Part shown: piece after piece, positions 52,818 to 61,991 of the stretch
Layout of the letters: the number at the start of each line of letters is the position of its first letter
Numbering within the stretch: the first letter of the stretch is position 1
Source of the DNA: Prevotellaceae bacterium UBA6858
GTDB lineage: Bacteria > Bacteroidota > Bacteroidia > Bacteroidales > Bacteroidaceae
NCBI GenBank assembly: GCA_002451695.1
Contig: DKDC01000001.1
Span: 30,871-94,870 of the forward strand
DNA: 64,000 nucleotides
Direction: 5' to 3'
Translations under genes and position numbers: made by a program
Notes under the pieces: model-generated
Databases searched by the model: none
Told to the model about the DNA's origin: nothing
Seen by the model: only the letters and a program-made list of their open reading frames with translations

Positions 52818-52825
52818 CAAAAGTA
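52818..52825 (-). promoter_or_regulatory. -7 promoter element for the ilv operon
   Basis: Minus-strand TACTTTTG matches TAnnTTTG, 57 bp upstream of the ATG at 52760 and only 15 bp upstream of the longest in-frame ATG (52802). Confidence 0.6.
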
Positions 52826-53121
52826 GGTATTTGAGGGCGAAAAAACAAGCAAAAACGAATGATTTAACGATTTTCAGCCATATTAACTGACAAAATAACA
52901 CACAATCGCGGCAAACGTGCAAACTTTTGCAAGAGACTATAAACAGCACTTGACAAAACAATGCGCCATGCAGTTGCCCGGCAGCCCACACTTAAATGAG
53001 TTCGGGGCAATGGCTTCCAATATACAATCAGACGTGCAGCTTGCCAGCACGATTCAAACACAGGTACGCAGCGTACTCTTACAGATAAGCAAGATACAAA
53101 CAATCAACAATTTGCATTGTT

Positions 53122-53375
53122 GTAGGGGCGTATGGCATACGCCCTGAATTGTGCCGGTTTGCAATGTTGTGGCGGCGGTTTGCGGTACGGCTCGGGCGGT
53201 GGCGTACAGGGCGTATGCAACATGCCCCAACAAATGGCACAAAACCAATACCGCAAAAATTACATTTGACGTAGGAAAAACTACATAGGACGTAGGAAAA
53301 ATTATGTCTGATATAATTTAAATTACATCAGACCTTTTTTCGCCACTTTCAATCGTCTGAAAAACAAATCGTTAC
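53122..53375 (-). repeat. Composite intergenic repeat, copy 10 (complete B + A)
   Basis: Module B spans 53122-53231; the left palindrome is intact, the outer end of the right one has decayed (CATGCCCCAAC). Module A (53254-53332) is in the minus orientation with four 21-bp units; in element orientation unit 2 has the core ATCAGACAT, inverted relative to copies 2, 3 and 6. The leader TTTTTCAGACGATTGAAAG lies beyond it. The gap between the divergent ilvD and nitroreductase genes is about 750 bp; 52900-53100 shows nothing recognisable. Confidence 0.88.
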
Positions 53376-53497
53376 ACCAAATATCATTTGTATGGTTATC
53401 TTACAGTAAACCAACATCTTATGCAATTCAGGGGCGTTCTTGCAATTTTTTAGACAAAAAGCCGGGTGCCCTGTTTCCGCGCAAACAAAACTTTCCA

Positions 53498-53505
53498 TAC
53501 TTTTG
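53498..53505 (+). promoter_or_regulatory. -7 promoter element for the nitroreductase gene
   Basis: TACTTTTG matches TAnnTTTG, 20 bp upstream of the ATG at 53526; TTTC at 53474-53477 is 20 bp further upstream. Confidence 0.65.
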
Positions 53506-53525
53506 CCCCAAAAACTTTTCAAGTG

Positions 53526-54179
53526 ATGAAACTAGCAGAAGCAATCCCCCTGCGCCATTCCGTAAGGAGCTATACCGACAAGGCGGTGGAAACCGAAAAG
53601 CTCGTCATGTTGGAGGAGGAAATCAAAAAATGCAACGCCCAAAGTGGCATTTGCCTGAAACTTGTCAGGGACGACCCTTCCGTGTTCAAGAGCTTTCTTG
53701 CACGCTACGGCAAGTTCCGCAACATATATAATTGTATAATTGTCTCAACTCCGCCCACGGTTGAAAACGGCGAGGAGCTTTGCGGCTTTTATGGCGAGCG
53801 GCTTGTTTTGCTTGCCCAAACCCTCGGTCTGAACACCTGCTGGGCGGGAATGACTTTCAGCAAAAAAGCGGCTGTAAAGCACCTCGCGCCGGGGCATCGC
53901 CTTGTGGCGGTGATAGCGTTGGGCTACGGCGCCTCGCAAGGCAGGCCCCACAAGTCGAAGAACTATTCCGACGTGTGCGATGTTCCAAATCCGCCCGACT
54001 GGTTCAGGTGTGGCGTGGAGGCCGCGCTACTCGCCCCCACGGCGCTCAACAGGCAGAACTTCCGCATTTCACTCGGCGATGACGGCAAAGCGGTGTTCAC
54101 TTCCGGCAAAGGCATTTACTCAAAAGTTGATTTGGGCATAGTCAAATGCCATTTCGAACTGGCTTCCGAATGTGATTAA
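53526..54179 (+). CDS. Nitroreductase-family protein
   Basis: This 217-residue protein belongs to the nitroreductase-like flavoprotein fold (FMN-dependent, usually dimeric). The start at 53526 gives MKLAEAIPLRHSVRSYTDKA, with the phosphate-contacting RHSVRSY motif. The middle part has YGERLVLLAQTLGLNTCWAGM and the C-terminal part GVEAALLAPTALNRQNFRIS, the APTALNRQ element typical of the family's putative nitroreductase TM1586 type. The physiological substrate is unknown. The gene is monocistronic between its promoter and a shared terminator. Confidence 0.88.
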   Translation: MKLAEAIPLRHSVRSYTDKAVETEKLVMLEEEIKKCNAQSGICLKLVRDDPSVFKSFLARYGKFRNIYNCIIVSTPPTVENGEELCGFYGERLVLLAQTLGLNTCWAGMTFSKKAAVKHLAPGHRLVAVIALGYGASQGRPHKSKNYSDVCDVPNPPDWFRCGVEAALLAPTALNRQNFRISLGDDGKAVFTSGKGIYSKVDLGIVKCHFELASECD

Positions 54180-54184
54180 ACGAA

Positions 54185-54228
54185 AAATCGGGAACAGGAC
54201 ATTTCCAGTTCCCGACTTTCATTTTATT
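54185..54228. terminator. Bidirectional rho-independent terminator between nitroreductase and GH84 genes
   Basis: TCGGGAAC and GTTCCCGA pair around an approximately 12-base loop at 54188-54215. CTTTCATTTTATT follows on the plus strand and TTTTTCG on the minus strand. Confidence 0.85.
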
Positions 54229-54239
54229 AAAAGCGACAC

Positions 54240-56198
54240 TTATTTCGCCTTTTCCAACAGATAGGCAACGAACGGCGTGAGGTGCTTTTTCGCAAACTGC
54301 ACGTTATACACCTGCTTGCCTATGCCTCCGCCCATTCCCTCAAGGGCAAGGACGCTAAATTCGGGGGCTTCGTTCAAAGCCTTTGCCTTTGCAGCGGCAG
54401 CCTCATAGCGGGCTTTTCTTGCTGCGTCCCCTTTAGGCATTGCGGCGATGTCGATAAGCTCGTTAGCGACATTCGCCGTTGCCTCCAGCTTGAGCAGCCA
54501 CGGACGGATGTCGGCGTAAAAAAGCGATTGCGCCTTTATCGATGAAAATTTCAGCCCGCCAAGAGCCGCGCAGTTCCTTTCGACATTTTGAAGTACCGAC
54601 TTCAGTTGCGCCGCGTCCCCGCCGTTCTTATAAGCGTCAATCATCGCGCCAAGTTCCTCGGGGTCGTTCACGCGCAAGTATGGGATGATGTTTTGGAGAG
54701 CCTTTGCGTAATCTTTCCTGCCTATCACCGCCGGAAGTGCGGCTTTCCAACTTTCCACGCTGTTGAACCCGCTGTTGTTCCATGCAAAGTCGGCTATGCT
54801 GAAAAGGGGTATCTTGGCAATTTCGCCCTGCTGCATGGGGTTGCTGAGCAATGAGGCGCAATGTTCGAGGCTTTTGGGGAGCATTGAATTGCCGTCAATC
54901 TCGGGCATATCAACAAAGTTGGAATACATGTCGGCAGGGAAAGTCCACGCGTCGGCGTTATCGTTGCACGGATAGTTCCACCACCACGCCACGCCCCTTC
55001 CGAAGTCGGTCTCCACCACATCAAGGTCGTGGTTGTTGGGAACTGTCCAAACCTGTTTGCCCGTGATGTAAACCTGTGTCTTGTGCGGCGTGTTCGAGAG
55101 GGCCTTGTAGAAGTTCACCCTCGTCTCGGGTTTCTCCCATCCGTATGCATAAAGCTGCGGCACGAAATGCAGCGGCTTCAGCGTGTCTGCCGGAGTTGCG
55201 CCCTTGTAGTTCCACTTCTTGTCCATGGCGTTCTGCAAGTCGGTGAGGCGTTTTGCGTTGAGCGCAAGCGTGGGAGCGTCGGTTGGCACGCCCACATCGT
55301 CAACAAACACGGCGAACTGGCGCACGCCCAAACCGTGCATAAGTTCAAACTTGCCCATTATGCGGTCTATCACGTTGTCGTCCTTTCCCGTGAAAGCCTT
55401 TCCCGGGTGGATTGCCCATATAAAGTTCACTTTTGTGGCAGCGGAAACCTTGCAGATTTCCCTCATGTTGTCGGCGGTGAAGCACCCCATGGATTTTTGC
55501 TCCTCTGTGAGGGTTGCGGGATAAGGCTTGTCCCAATATTGCGAGTGGTATGCGTCGCTCTTTGCGCCGTACATATAAGAATTCATCTTATAGCGCATCA
55601 TGAAATGCAGCAAGTCCTTGGTAACTTCAACCGAATAAGGCATTCCGTAGTAGCCTTCTATAACGCCACGGTCCTTTATGTCGGCATAATCATATATGGT
55701 TGCGCACGGCAGGTTGTCAATGCCGCTGTCGAGCATCTGCTCCAGACTTGCCAGTCCGAAGAACACGGCGTTTGTGTTCTCGCCAAGCACCACAAGCTTT
55801 GCCAATCCGCCGGCGGCGGTAAGGGAAAGGATGTGACGGTCGAACTTTTTGTTGGCGAAAATGTCGCGCTTCAGGGCGAGCTTCTTCGCCATCTTGTCCG
55901 CAACGCCCTTTGAGCCGTTCACGCCAAGGTATATGGCGGCGTTGCCATTGGCCGCCTTCTTCGCGAACACGGCTTTCAGCCCATGCTCACGCAACACTTC
56001 GGCCGCTCTCGCCTTTGTGGGTTCGTCTATGCCCTTCTCAGCCACCACGGTAACGGTCGGGGTGAAGCGGCACGAGCCTTCCGTCCTCACCTGCTCCTGC
56101 GGAATAGGGTAAATGTTGTAAACCTTTTGCGCGGAAACGCCAAGTCCCGCAGCCAAGAGGCATACAGAAAGAATTTTACGCAAGTTTCTTATATACAT
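54240..56198 (-). CDS. GH84 beta-N-acetylglucosaminidase (O-GlcNAcase-like)
   Basis: GH84 enzymes remove beta-linked GlcNAc from glycans or glycoproteins. The 652-residue protein has a signal peptide (ILSVCLLAAGLGVSA), an N-terminal GH20b-like domain (residues about 25-155) and the catalytic TIM barrel from about 165: DRGVIEGYYGMPYS, MNSYMYGAKSDAYHSQYW, FIWAIHPGKAF, and VFVDDVG with the catalytic Asp-Asp pair. A helical C-terminal domain follows. In gut Bacteroidales such enzymes act on mucin and host glycans. It lies 53 bp after GH36 but has its own -7 element TATATTTG. Confidence 0.93.
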   Translation of the reverse strand: MYIRNLRKILSVCLLAAGLGVSAQKVYNIYPIPQEQVRTEGSCRFTPTVTVVAEKGIDEPTKARAAEVLREHGLKAVFAKKAANGNAAIYLGVNGSKGVADKMAKKLALKRDIFANKKFDRHILSLTAAGGLAKLVVLGENTNAVFFGLASLEQMLDSGIDNLPCATIYDYADIKDRGVIEGYYGMPYSVEVTKDLLHFMMRYKMNSYMYGAKSDAYHSQYWDKPYPATLTEEQKSMGCFTADNMREICKVSAATKVNFIWAIHPGKAFTGKDDNVIDRIMGKFELMHGLGVRQFAVFVDDVGVPTDAPTLALNAKRLTDLQNAMDKKWNYKGATPADTLKPLHFVPQLYAYGWEKPETRVNFYKALSNTPHKTQVYITGKQVWTVPNNHDLDVVETDFGRGVAWWWNYPCNDNADAWTFPADMYSNFVDMPEIDGNSMLPKSLEHCASLLSNPMQQGEIAKIPLFSIADFAWNNSGFNSVESWKAALPAVIGRKDYAKALQNIIPYLRVNDPEELGAMIDAYKNGGDAAQLKSVLQNVERNCAALGGLKFSSIKAQSLFYADIRPWLLKLEATANVANELIDIAAMPKGDAARKARYEAAAAKAKALNEAPEFSVLALEGMGGGIGKQVYNVQFAKKHLTPFVAYLLEKAK

Positions 56199-56236
56199 TT
56201 ATGATTTGGTTTTGTTTCAGTCAAAATACGCCACTG

Positions 56237-56244
56237 CAAATATA
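56237..56244 (-). promoter_or_regulatory. -7 promoter element for the GH84 gene
   Basis: Minus-strand TATATTTG matches TAnnTTTG, 38-45 bp upstream of the GH84 ATG, in the short gap after GH36. Confidence 0.6.
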
Positions 56245-56251
56245 GCGATTA

Positions 56252-58357
56252 TTATTCTTTCGTTATATGCCAAACAGCCGACGACTTGGGCGCGCCGAGC
56301 TGTATGCGCAGCCCCTTGCCCGCAAGTTCGGTTCCCGAAAACGCCAGCTTCTCGCCGGTGTCCTCGTTCTCAAGAGTGTATTCCGCCTTTGCCTCCGCGA
56401 ACGGCAGCTTTGCGATGAACACAGAATCCTTGTTGCTTTCCTGCCTGAAAGCCTCAATAACGCCCTCCCCGCTCTCGCGGTCGTTATACACAAACACCGT
56501 CCAGCCGCTCGTGTCCGTGCCGCTGTGCCACGGGGTGAGGACGTAGAAATCCTTTGAAAGCAGATGACTGTACTTGCGCCACTCCCCGAGGGTTTTGCGC
56601 ACGCGGTTGTAGTCAAGGAGTACGTCATGGGTGTAGCTCTCCGAAAGGTTGTACACCGCAAGCCATGAGGCGCGGGTTATGTAACTGTTGCTGCCGCCCG
56701 CCGCGCCGTTGGCAAGCTGGTCAGCCGCCTCTTTGGTGGAAGCGCCGCTGTAGGGAATCCATTTGTTGAACGTTGAGCTCATCGAAAGCCTCAAGGCCGT
56801 TGTCGTGCGGTCGGCGTCGCTGCGCAGGAAAGGTATGCTGCGGCGCAGGGACTCAATGTCGTTGCGTCCGCCACCCGATGCGCAATTGTCTATATAGGTG
56901 CATTTGCCGTTTTGGGCGCAATAGTCTATTATGCCGTCCCACAGGGCGTAATGCCCCTGCACCGCCTTGTTCTCGGTGATGCCGTTGCGCGGTTTGCCGA
57001 GCTTTTTGCCCTGTTCGCCGTCCATCATGGGCCATGTGGTGCCAGGATCGCTGTTGTTGTCCTCCCTGAAAAGGTCAATCCCATGCCCGCCCATCGTTTT
57101 CGTTATTCTCCCGAGCGTCCACTTGAGGCATTCCGGGTTGCCGAGGTCGTTTGTTATCACTCCCTTGCCGTTCGAGATTGCCCACTCCGCCTTGTATCCG
57201 TAGTTTTTCACGAGGTCTTCCACGTGCGTTACCCTTTCCGGCTCAAACCACATCAGCACCTTCATGCCATGGGAATGGCAGGCATCGTTGGACTCGCGGA
57301 ACGTGTTTCCCGGCCACTTCACCTTGTCAAGCTCCCACGAGCCAATTGTCCCCCACCAGTCGGCGGTGACGGTTTTTCCCGCCGGGTCGGAATACCAGCC
57401 CGCGTCAAACCAGCGGAAGTCGGGTATCACGTTTTCATAGACAAGCCTGTCGAGCGTGCGCCGCCATGTGTAGAAACGCTCCGACACGCTGCCATCGGAA
57501 TTTGGCAGCCCGGTGTCGGCGGCGAAACAGGCTGTGGAGAAAGGCTTCACAGGCTCGCCCGCGCCGTTCGCCTTTGGCATATTGTATTTCACGAACCATT
57601 CGCGCCAAAGGTTTGTCGCGTCATCGCCGTTGCGCCCCTTGTAGGGGAGCATCACCACAAGCGCGGTGCGCACGCTCTCTCCCGGAAGCAGCACGGAGCG
57701 GAAACCGTTGCAGCTTTGCGCCGTCCATCTCACCGATTTCGGAGTTGCCTCAAAGCGCGTGTTCCATGTGCCAGCCCAGCCTATGGCAAGAAGTGTTCCG
57801 CCGTTACCGTGAACAAGGTCGAAGTACGGAAAAACAATATGGGTCGCCCTTCCGCCATCGGAGCGGAAATCAAGCGGCTTTTTCTGCAAATCATGGCTGT
57901 ATTGCGCGTAAAGGTTGGCATGGTCTCCCAAACAGCCGCGAACAAGCGGCGCACCGCCACGGAACTCCATATTGGCGGCGTTCACGTTCTCCACCACCGC
58001 GCTTGCCCCCTCGCGGGCAACGTTCGAGAACCACACCGTATATTCCACCTCGCCAAACTCCTCGTTGTAGGCGGCAACGGTTTTCACCTCCACCTTTTCG
58101 TCAATGGCAAGGCGCATCACAGCCTCCCTGCCGCCTGGCACATCGTTCACCGTGCGCTCCAGCACCTTGAAGCCGGCAAGTCCCTTATAGTCTTTCCCGT
58201 TGTATGTGAACGAAATGGGGAAAGCCGACGGTTTGCACAAAAGTTCCTTGAAAATGCGCTGTCCCTCGCTCTTTGCGAGGTTCTTGCGCGGAGTGGCGGC
58301 TGCAAGCGCGTGGCACACAGCCACCGCAACCAGCACCGCAAAAAGTTTCCGTTTCAT
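56252..58357 (-). CDS. GH36-type alpha-galactosidase
   Basis: This 701-residue exported glycoside hydrolase (signal peptide LFAVLVAVAVCHALAAA) has the GH36/melibiase layout: an N-terminal beta-sandwich to about residue 270, then the (beta/alpha)8 domain with FRWFDAGWYSDPAGK, LMWFEPERVTHVEDLVKN, GIDLFREDNNSDPGTTW (the nucleophile Asp is expected in the RED motif) and NCASGGGRNDIESLRRS with the acid/base Asp, and a C-terminal beta domain. Related enzymes release alpha-galactose; other GH36 subfamilies act on alpha-GalNAc, so specificity is open. Its promoter is at 58389. Confidence 0.9.
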   Translation of the reverse strand: MKRKLFAVLVAVAVCHALAAATPRKNLAKSEGQRIFKELLCKPSAFPISFTYNGKDYKGLAGFKVLERTVNDVPGGREAVMRLAIDEKVEVKTVAAYNEEFGEVEYTVWFSNVAREGASAVVENVNAANMEFRGGAPLVRGCLGDHANLYAQYSHDLQKKPLDFRSDGGRATHIVFPYFDLVHGNGGTLLAIGWAGTWNTRFEATPKSVRWTAQSCNGFRSVLLPGESVRTALVVMLPYKGRNGDDATNLWREWFVKYNMPKANGAGEPVKPFSTACFAADTGLPNSDGSVSERFYTWRRTLDRLVYENVIPDFRWFDAGWYSDPAGKTVTADWWGTIGSWELDKVKWPGNTFRESNDACHSHGMKVLMWFEPERVTHVEDLVKNYGYKAEWAISNGKGVITNDLGNPECLKWTLGRITKTMGGHGIDLFREDNNSDPGTTWPMMDGEQGKKLGKPRNGITENKAVQGHYALWDGIIDYCAQNGKCTYIDNCASGGGRNDIESLRRSIPFLRSDADRTTTALRLSMSSTFNKWIPYSGASTKEAADQLANGAAGGSNSYITRASWLAVYNLSESYTHDVLLDYNRVRKTLGEWRKYSHLLSKDFYVLTPWHSGTDTSGWTVFVYNDRESGEGVIEAFRQESNKDSVFIAKLPFAEAKAEYTLENEDTGEKLAFSGTELAGKGLRIQLGAPKSSAVWHITKE

Positions 58358-58388
58358 GGTTTTGTCAATCTTTATGGTTATTTCTCCG

Positions 58389-58396
58389 CAAAGTTA
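58389..58396 (-). promoter_or_regulatory. -7 promoter element for the GH36 gene
   Basis: Minus-strand TAACTTTG matches TAnnTTTG, 31-39 bp upstream of the GH36 ATG. Confidence 0.6.
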
Positions 58397-58499
58397 CATT
58401 AAAAGCGCGAAAAAGCGCACATCCGCACCGCCGACTGCACAGAAACACGCAGCGTCTTGATTTTTCGCGAGTTGCACAGAAATTACAAACTCTTTACAA

Positions 58500-58795
58500 G
58501 TTGTTGCTTTTCAGACGTTTGCAACGGCAGGAAAAAGGTCTGATGTAGTTTGAATTACATCAGACATAATTTTTCCTACATGGGACATAGTTTTTTTCAT
58601 GTCCCATGTAGTTTTCGGAGTATTTAGAAAATGGCAGTTGATTTGCGTTTTGCGGAAATCGTAGGGGCGTATTGCATACGCCCTGCACGCCACCGCGTGA
58701 ACCGCACCGCAAAACACAAAAGCCATTGCTATTGATGTGCAAATTTCGCGCAATTCAGGGCGTACGCAATACGCCCCTACGGAGGCGCAATTCAT
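58500..58795 (+). repeat. Composite intergenic repeat, copy 11 (complete; best reference copy)
   Basis: Leader TTTTCAGACGTTTGCAACGG, then module A units at 58539, 58560, 58581 and 58602 (21-bp period). Cores of units 3 and 4 are ACATGGGACAT and ATGTCCCATGT, exact reverse complements. Module B spans 58661-58780 with both palindromes and the interior GCACGCCACCGCGTGAACCG. Its last bases lie 15 bp before the GNAT stop codon. It fills most of the 438-bp gap between GH36 and GNAT. Confidence 0.92.
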
Positions 58796-59266
58796 TTACT
58801 TCTGCACGAGCTTGTGCAGTTTGTCCTCGGTAAGGCGGTAGGTTTTCCATTCGTCCAAGGACACCGCCCCCATCGAGCGGTAAAAGTCGATGCTCGGCTG
58901 ATTCCAATTAAGGCAAACCCACTCCATTCTGCCGCATCCGCGCTCCACCGCCGTTTTCACGAGTTCAAGAAACAACGCCTTGCCATATCCCTTGCCCCGG
59001 TGCCCGGGATATACATACAGGTCTTCGAGATAAAGCCCCGCCTTGCCGACAAAAGTCGAGAAGTTGTGGAAATACAGCGCGAAACCCACTTCCTTGCCGT
59101 TCTCCATTGCGAAAATCACCTCGCCTATGCCTTTCTTGAACAGCCATTCGTTGAGCAGCCCCTCGGTGGCAAGCACCTCGCTCTCCATTTTCTCGTATTT
59201 CGCAATACCCTTGATGAACGCGAGTATCAACGGCACGTCTTTCTTTTCGGCCTTCCTTATTGTCAT
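58796..59266 (-). CDS. GNAT-family N-acetyltransferase (diamine acetyltransferase-like)
   Basis: This 156-residue protein is a single GNAT domain that transfers acetyl from acetyl-CoA to an amine. The acetyl-CoA pyrophosphate loop is YVYPGHRGKGYGKAL (about residues 89-103). MTIRKAEKKDVPLILAFIKG and ALYFHNFSTFVGKAGLYLED match the spermidine/spermine acetyltransferase-like group, as does NWNQPSIDFYRSMGA near the C-terminus. The real substrate is unknown. It stands between tRNA-Gln and the repeat, on the same strand as both the tRNA and GH36. Confidence 0.88.
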   Translation of the reverse strand: MTIRKAEKKDVPLILAFIKGIAKYEKMESEVLATEGLLNEWLFKKGIGEVIFAMENGKEVGFALYFHNFSTFVGKAGLYLEDLYVYPGHRGKGYGKALFLELVKTAVERGCGRMEWVCLNWNQPSIDFYRSMGAVSLDEWKTYRLTEDKLHKLVQK

Positions 59267-59304
59267 ATTATTCTTTTTGTGTTGATTGAAGCCTAACTGA
59301 CTTA

Positions 59305-59344
59305 TACCAAAATCGCCCGCTGACTTGTCAGCAGGCGATTGGTG
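59305..59344 (-). terminator. Rho-independent terminator after tRNA-Gln
   Basis: ATCGCCTGCTGAC pairs with GTCAGCGGGCGAT (minus strand, one mismatch), followed by TTTTGG. It lies just downstream of the tRNA. Confidence 0.75.
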
Positions 59345-59345
59345 G

Positions 59346-59416
59346 TTGGGATACCCGGACTCGAACCAGGAAAGGCAGGACCAGAATCTGCAGTGTTACC
59401 ATTACACCATATCCCA
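59346..59416 (-). tRNA. tRNA-Gln (anticodon CTG)
   Basis: Acceptor TGGGATA pairs with TATCCCA. The D-arm GGTGTAATGGTAACACT is typical of tRNA-Gln. The anticodon loop TTCTGGT contains CTG, which reads CAG. The closing pair of the anticodon stem next to the loop is an A-C mismatch. The T-arm is GGTTCGAGTCC. CCA is not encoded. Confidence 0.93.
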
Positions 59417-59448
59417 AACAAATATTGAACTCGTCCCGAATTCGAATG

Positions 59449-59479
59449 CAAAAGTAAGGACTTTATTTGAAACCGCAAA
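59449..59479 (-). promoter_or_regulatory. Promoter (-33 and -7) of tRNA-Gln
   Basis: Minus-strand TTTG (59476-59479), 19-bp spacer and TACTTTTG (59449-59456) match the Bacteroidota consensus exactly. Confidence 0.8.
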
Positions 59480-59572
59480 ATTTCCGCCATATTTTCTTGC
59501 AAAAATTTTTCGGCGTTCGGGTTTTCAAACATTATTTAAGTGCTTTCAAGACGGTATATGCGTAAAAACATC

Positions 59573-59580
59573 TACCTTTG
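59573..59580 (+). promoter_or_regulatory. -7 promoter element for the rsfS operon
   Basis: TACCTTTG matches TAnnTTTG, 23 bp upstream of the rsfS ATG. Confidence 0.65.
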
Positions 59581-59603
59581 CAGCCAATACATATAAATAA
59601 TAG

Positions 59604-59963
59604 ATGGACAATACAAAAGAACTCCTCAGGAACATTATTGAAGGCATTCAGGACAAGAAAGGAAGCAAAATCACAGTGGTGGACCTCACGGACATAGAGA
59701 CGAGCATCTGCCAATACTTCGTTATATGCCAGGGAAATTCGGCAAACCAAACCACAGCCATAACAAAGTCGGTGGGCGACAAACTGCGCGAAAACTGCGG
59801 CACAAAGCCGTTCGCCGTTTCGGGGGTCGAGAACGGCGTGTGGATTGTAATGGACTACAACGACATCTTCGTACACATATTCCAGCCCGAGGAGAGGGAT
59901 TTCTACGATCTCGAGCACCTTTGGGCCGATGCCAAGCTGACAAACATCCCCGACATTGAATAA
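59604..59963 (+). CDS. rsfS: Ribosome silencing factor RsfS
   Basis: RsfS binds ribosomal protein L14 and blocks subunit joining in starvation. The 119-residue protein has the family pattern: ITVVDLTDIETSICQYFVIC, SANQTTAITKSVGDKLREN, WIVMDYNDIFVHIFQPEERD, and FYDLEHLWADAK. It is first in the operon rsfS-ftsH-cdsA, an order common in Bacteroidota, with 9 bp to ftsH. Confidence 0.95.
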   Translation: MDNTKELLRNIIEGIQDKKGSKITVVDLTDIETSICQYFVICQGNSANQTTAITKSVGDKLRENCGTKPFAVSGVENGVWIVMDYNDIFVHIFQPEERDFYDLEHLWADAKLTNIPDIE

Positions 59964-59972
59964 CAACAGGAA

Positions 59973-61979
59973 ATGAACCCTCAAAATCCAAGACCCAAAC
60001 AGAATATGCCCAAGTTCAACCTGAATTGGGTTTACATCATTATATTAGGCGCACTCGGCTTCATGTGGTTCAGCGGAGCGGGCGGCGGAAGCAGCATAGA
60101 CCGCGAGGTGGACTACACTGTGTTCAAGAGCTACGTGGCGAAAGGCTATGCCAAGCGTCTGGAGGTGAACAAGGGCGACGGCACATTGAAAATGTACGTT
60201 GACGGAAAACACTTCCGCGACGTGTTCGGCAAAGGGTCAGGGGAACTTGGCAAAGCCCCGACCGTTACGACGAAATACCCTTCGGTTGACAAGGTGGAGG
60301 AGTTTGTCGATGCGGAGACACAGGCCGGGCATTTCAAAGGGCACGTCTCCTACATCCAGGACTCCAACATGTTTTTGAACATACTGATAAACCTGCTGCC
60401 TATACTGCTGCTCGTGGCCCTGTGGATGTTTTTCATGCGCAGGATGGGCAGCGGCGGCGGAAGCGGAGGCGTGTTCAACGTGGGCAAAAGCAAGGCGCAG
60501 CTCTTTGAGAAAAAGCAGGGCAAGCACATAACGTTCAAGGACGTTGCAGGACAGGAAGGCGCAAAGCGCGAGGTGCAGGAAATCGTTGACTTCCTCAAGA
60601 ACCCGAAGAAATACACCGACCTCGGCGGAAAAATACCAAGAGGCGCACTGCTTGTAGGACCTCCGGGAACAGGAAAGACGCTTCTCGCCAAAGCCGTTGC
60701 AGGCGAGGCTGACGTGCCGTTCTTCTCGATTTCGGGAAGCGACTTTGTGGAAATGTTCGTGGGCGTGGGCGCAAGCCGCGTGCGCGACCTGTTCAGACAG
60801 GCTAAGGAAAAAGCACCGTCAATTATATTCATAGACGAAATAGACGCCGTTGGCCGCGCACGCGGGAAAAACCCCGCTATGGGCGGAAACGACGAGCGCG
60901 AGAACACGCTGAACCAACTGCTGACAGAGATGGACGGTTTCAGCCCAAACTCGGGCATTATAGTAATGGCGGCGACAAACCGCGTTGACATTCTCGACAA
61001 GGCTTTGCTTAGGGCTGGGCGTTTTGACAGGCAGATACACGTTGACCTGCCCGACCTGAGCGAAAGAAAGGCGATATTCCTCGTGCACATGAAGCCGCTG
61101 AAAATGGACAAGACCGTTGACGTGGACTTGATGGCAAGGCAGACGCCGGGATTTTCGGGAGCTGACATCGCGAACGTGTGCAACGAGGCGGCACTCATCG
61201 CGGCGCGCCACAACAAACACGCCATCGGGATGCAGGACTTCCTTGACGCCGTTGACAGGATTATAGGCGGGCTGGAGAAGAAGACAAAAGTGATGACGCA
61301 AGAGGAGAAGCACACCATCGCACTGCACGAGGCGGGACACGCCACCATATCGTGGTTCCTGCAATATGCAAGCCCGCTCGTGAAGGTTACGATAGTGCCG
61401 CGCGGACAGGCTCTCGGGGCGGCGTGGTATCTTCCTGAGGAGCGCAACATAACCACCAAGGAGCAAATGGAAGACGAAATGTGCGCCACACTCGGCGGAC
61501 GCGCCGCAGAGGAACTGTTTACGGGGCACATTTCCACAGGTGCGCTCAACGACCTTGAGACAGTAACGAAACGCGCATACGGAATGGTGGCATACCTCGG
61601 CATGAGCGAAAAGCTATACAACCTCTGCTATTACAACAACCAGGAATACCAGTTCGAGAAACCGTACTCCGACAAAACCGCCGAGACTATCGACAGCGAG
61701 GTTTCCGCCCTGATTTCACGCCAATACGAAAGGGCGAAACAGATATTGGAAGAGCACAAGTCGGGACACGCCAAACTTGCCGCCGTGCTTGAGGAGCGCG
61801 AGGTTATCTTCGCAAAGGATGTTGAGGAGATATTCGGAAAACGTCCGTGGGCAAGTCGCGCTGACGAGATATTGCAGGAAGAGCAGGAACAGCTGGCGAA
61901 GAAATCCGGGAAAGACGAAGAGAATATCACCAAGGCGGAGAAATTAGCCGGCGAAAACAATAAAGAGGTGGAACAATAA
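59973..61979 (+). CDS. ftsH: ATP-dependent zinc metalloprotease FtsH
   Basis: FtsH is a membrane-bound AAA+ protease that degrades damaged membrane proteins and selected regulators. The 668-residue protein has membrane helices at about 18-34 and 136-155 around a small periplasmic domain, Walker A GPPGTGKT (229-236), Walker [14 protein letters not shown], the second region of homology [20 protein letters not shown] and the zinc site HEAGH. The C-terminus is charged and low complexity ([19 protein letters not shown]). It lies between rsfS and cdsA. Confidence 0.97.
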   Translation: MNPQNPRPKQNMPKFNLNWVYIIILGALGFMWFSGAGGGSSIDREVDYTVFKSYVAKGYAKRLEVNKGDGTLKMYVDGKHFRDVFGKGSGELGKAPTVTTKYPSVDKVEEFVDAETQAGHFKGHVSYIQDSNMFLNILINLLPILLLVALWMFFMRRMGSGGGSGGVFNVGKSKAQLFEKKQGKHITFKDVAGQEGAKREVQEIVDFLKNPKKYTDLGGKIPRGALLVGPPGTGKTLLAKAVAGEADVPFFSISGSDFVEMFVGVGASRVRDLFRQAKEKAPSIIFIDEIDAVGRARGKNPAMGGNDERENTLNQLLTEMDGFSPNSGIIVMAATNRVDILDKALLRAGRFDRQIHVDLPDLSERKAIFLVHMKPLKMDKTVDVDLMARQTPGFSGADIANVCNEAALIAARHNKHAIGMQDFLDAVDRIIGGLEKKTKVMTQEEKHTIALHEAGHATISWFLQYASPLVKVTIVPRGQALGAAWYLPEERNITTKEQMEDEMCATLGGRAAEELFTGHISTGALNDLETVTKRAYGMVAYLGMSEKLYNLCYYNNQEYQFEKPYSDKTAETIDSEVSALISRQYERAKQILEEHKSGHAKLAAVLEEREVIFAKDVEEIFGKRPWASRADEILQEEQEQLAKKSGKDEENITKAEKLAGENNKEVEQ

Positions 61980-61991
61980 AGGGATAAAGCT

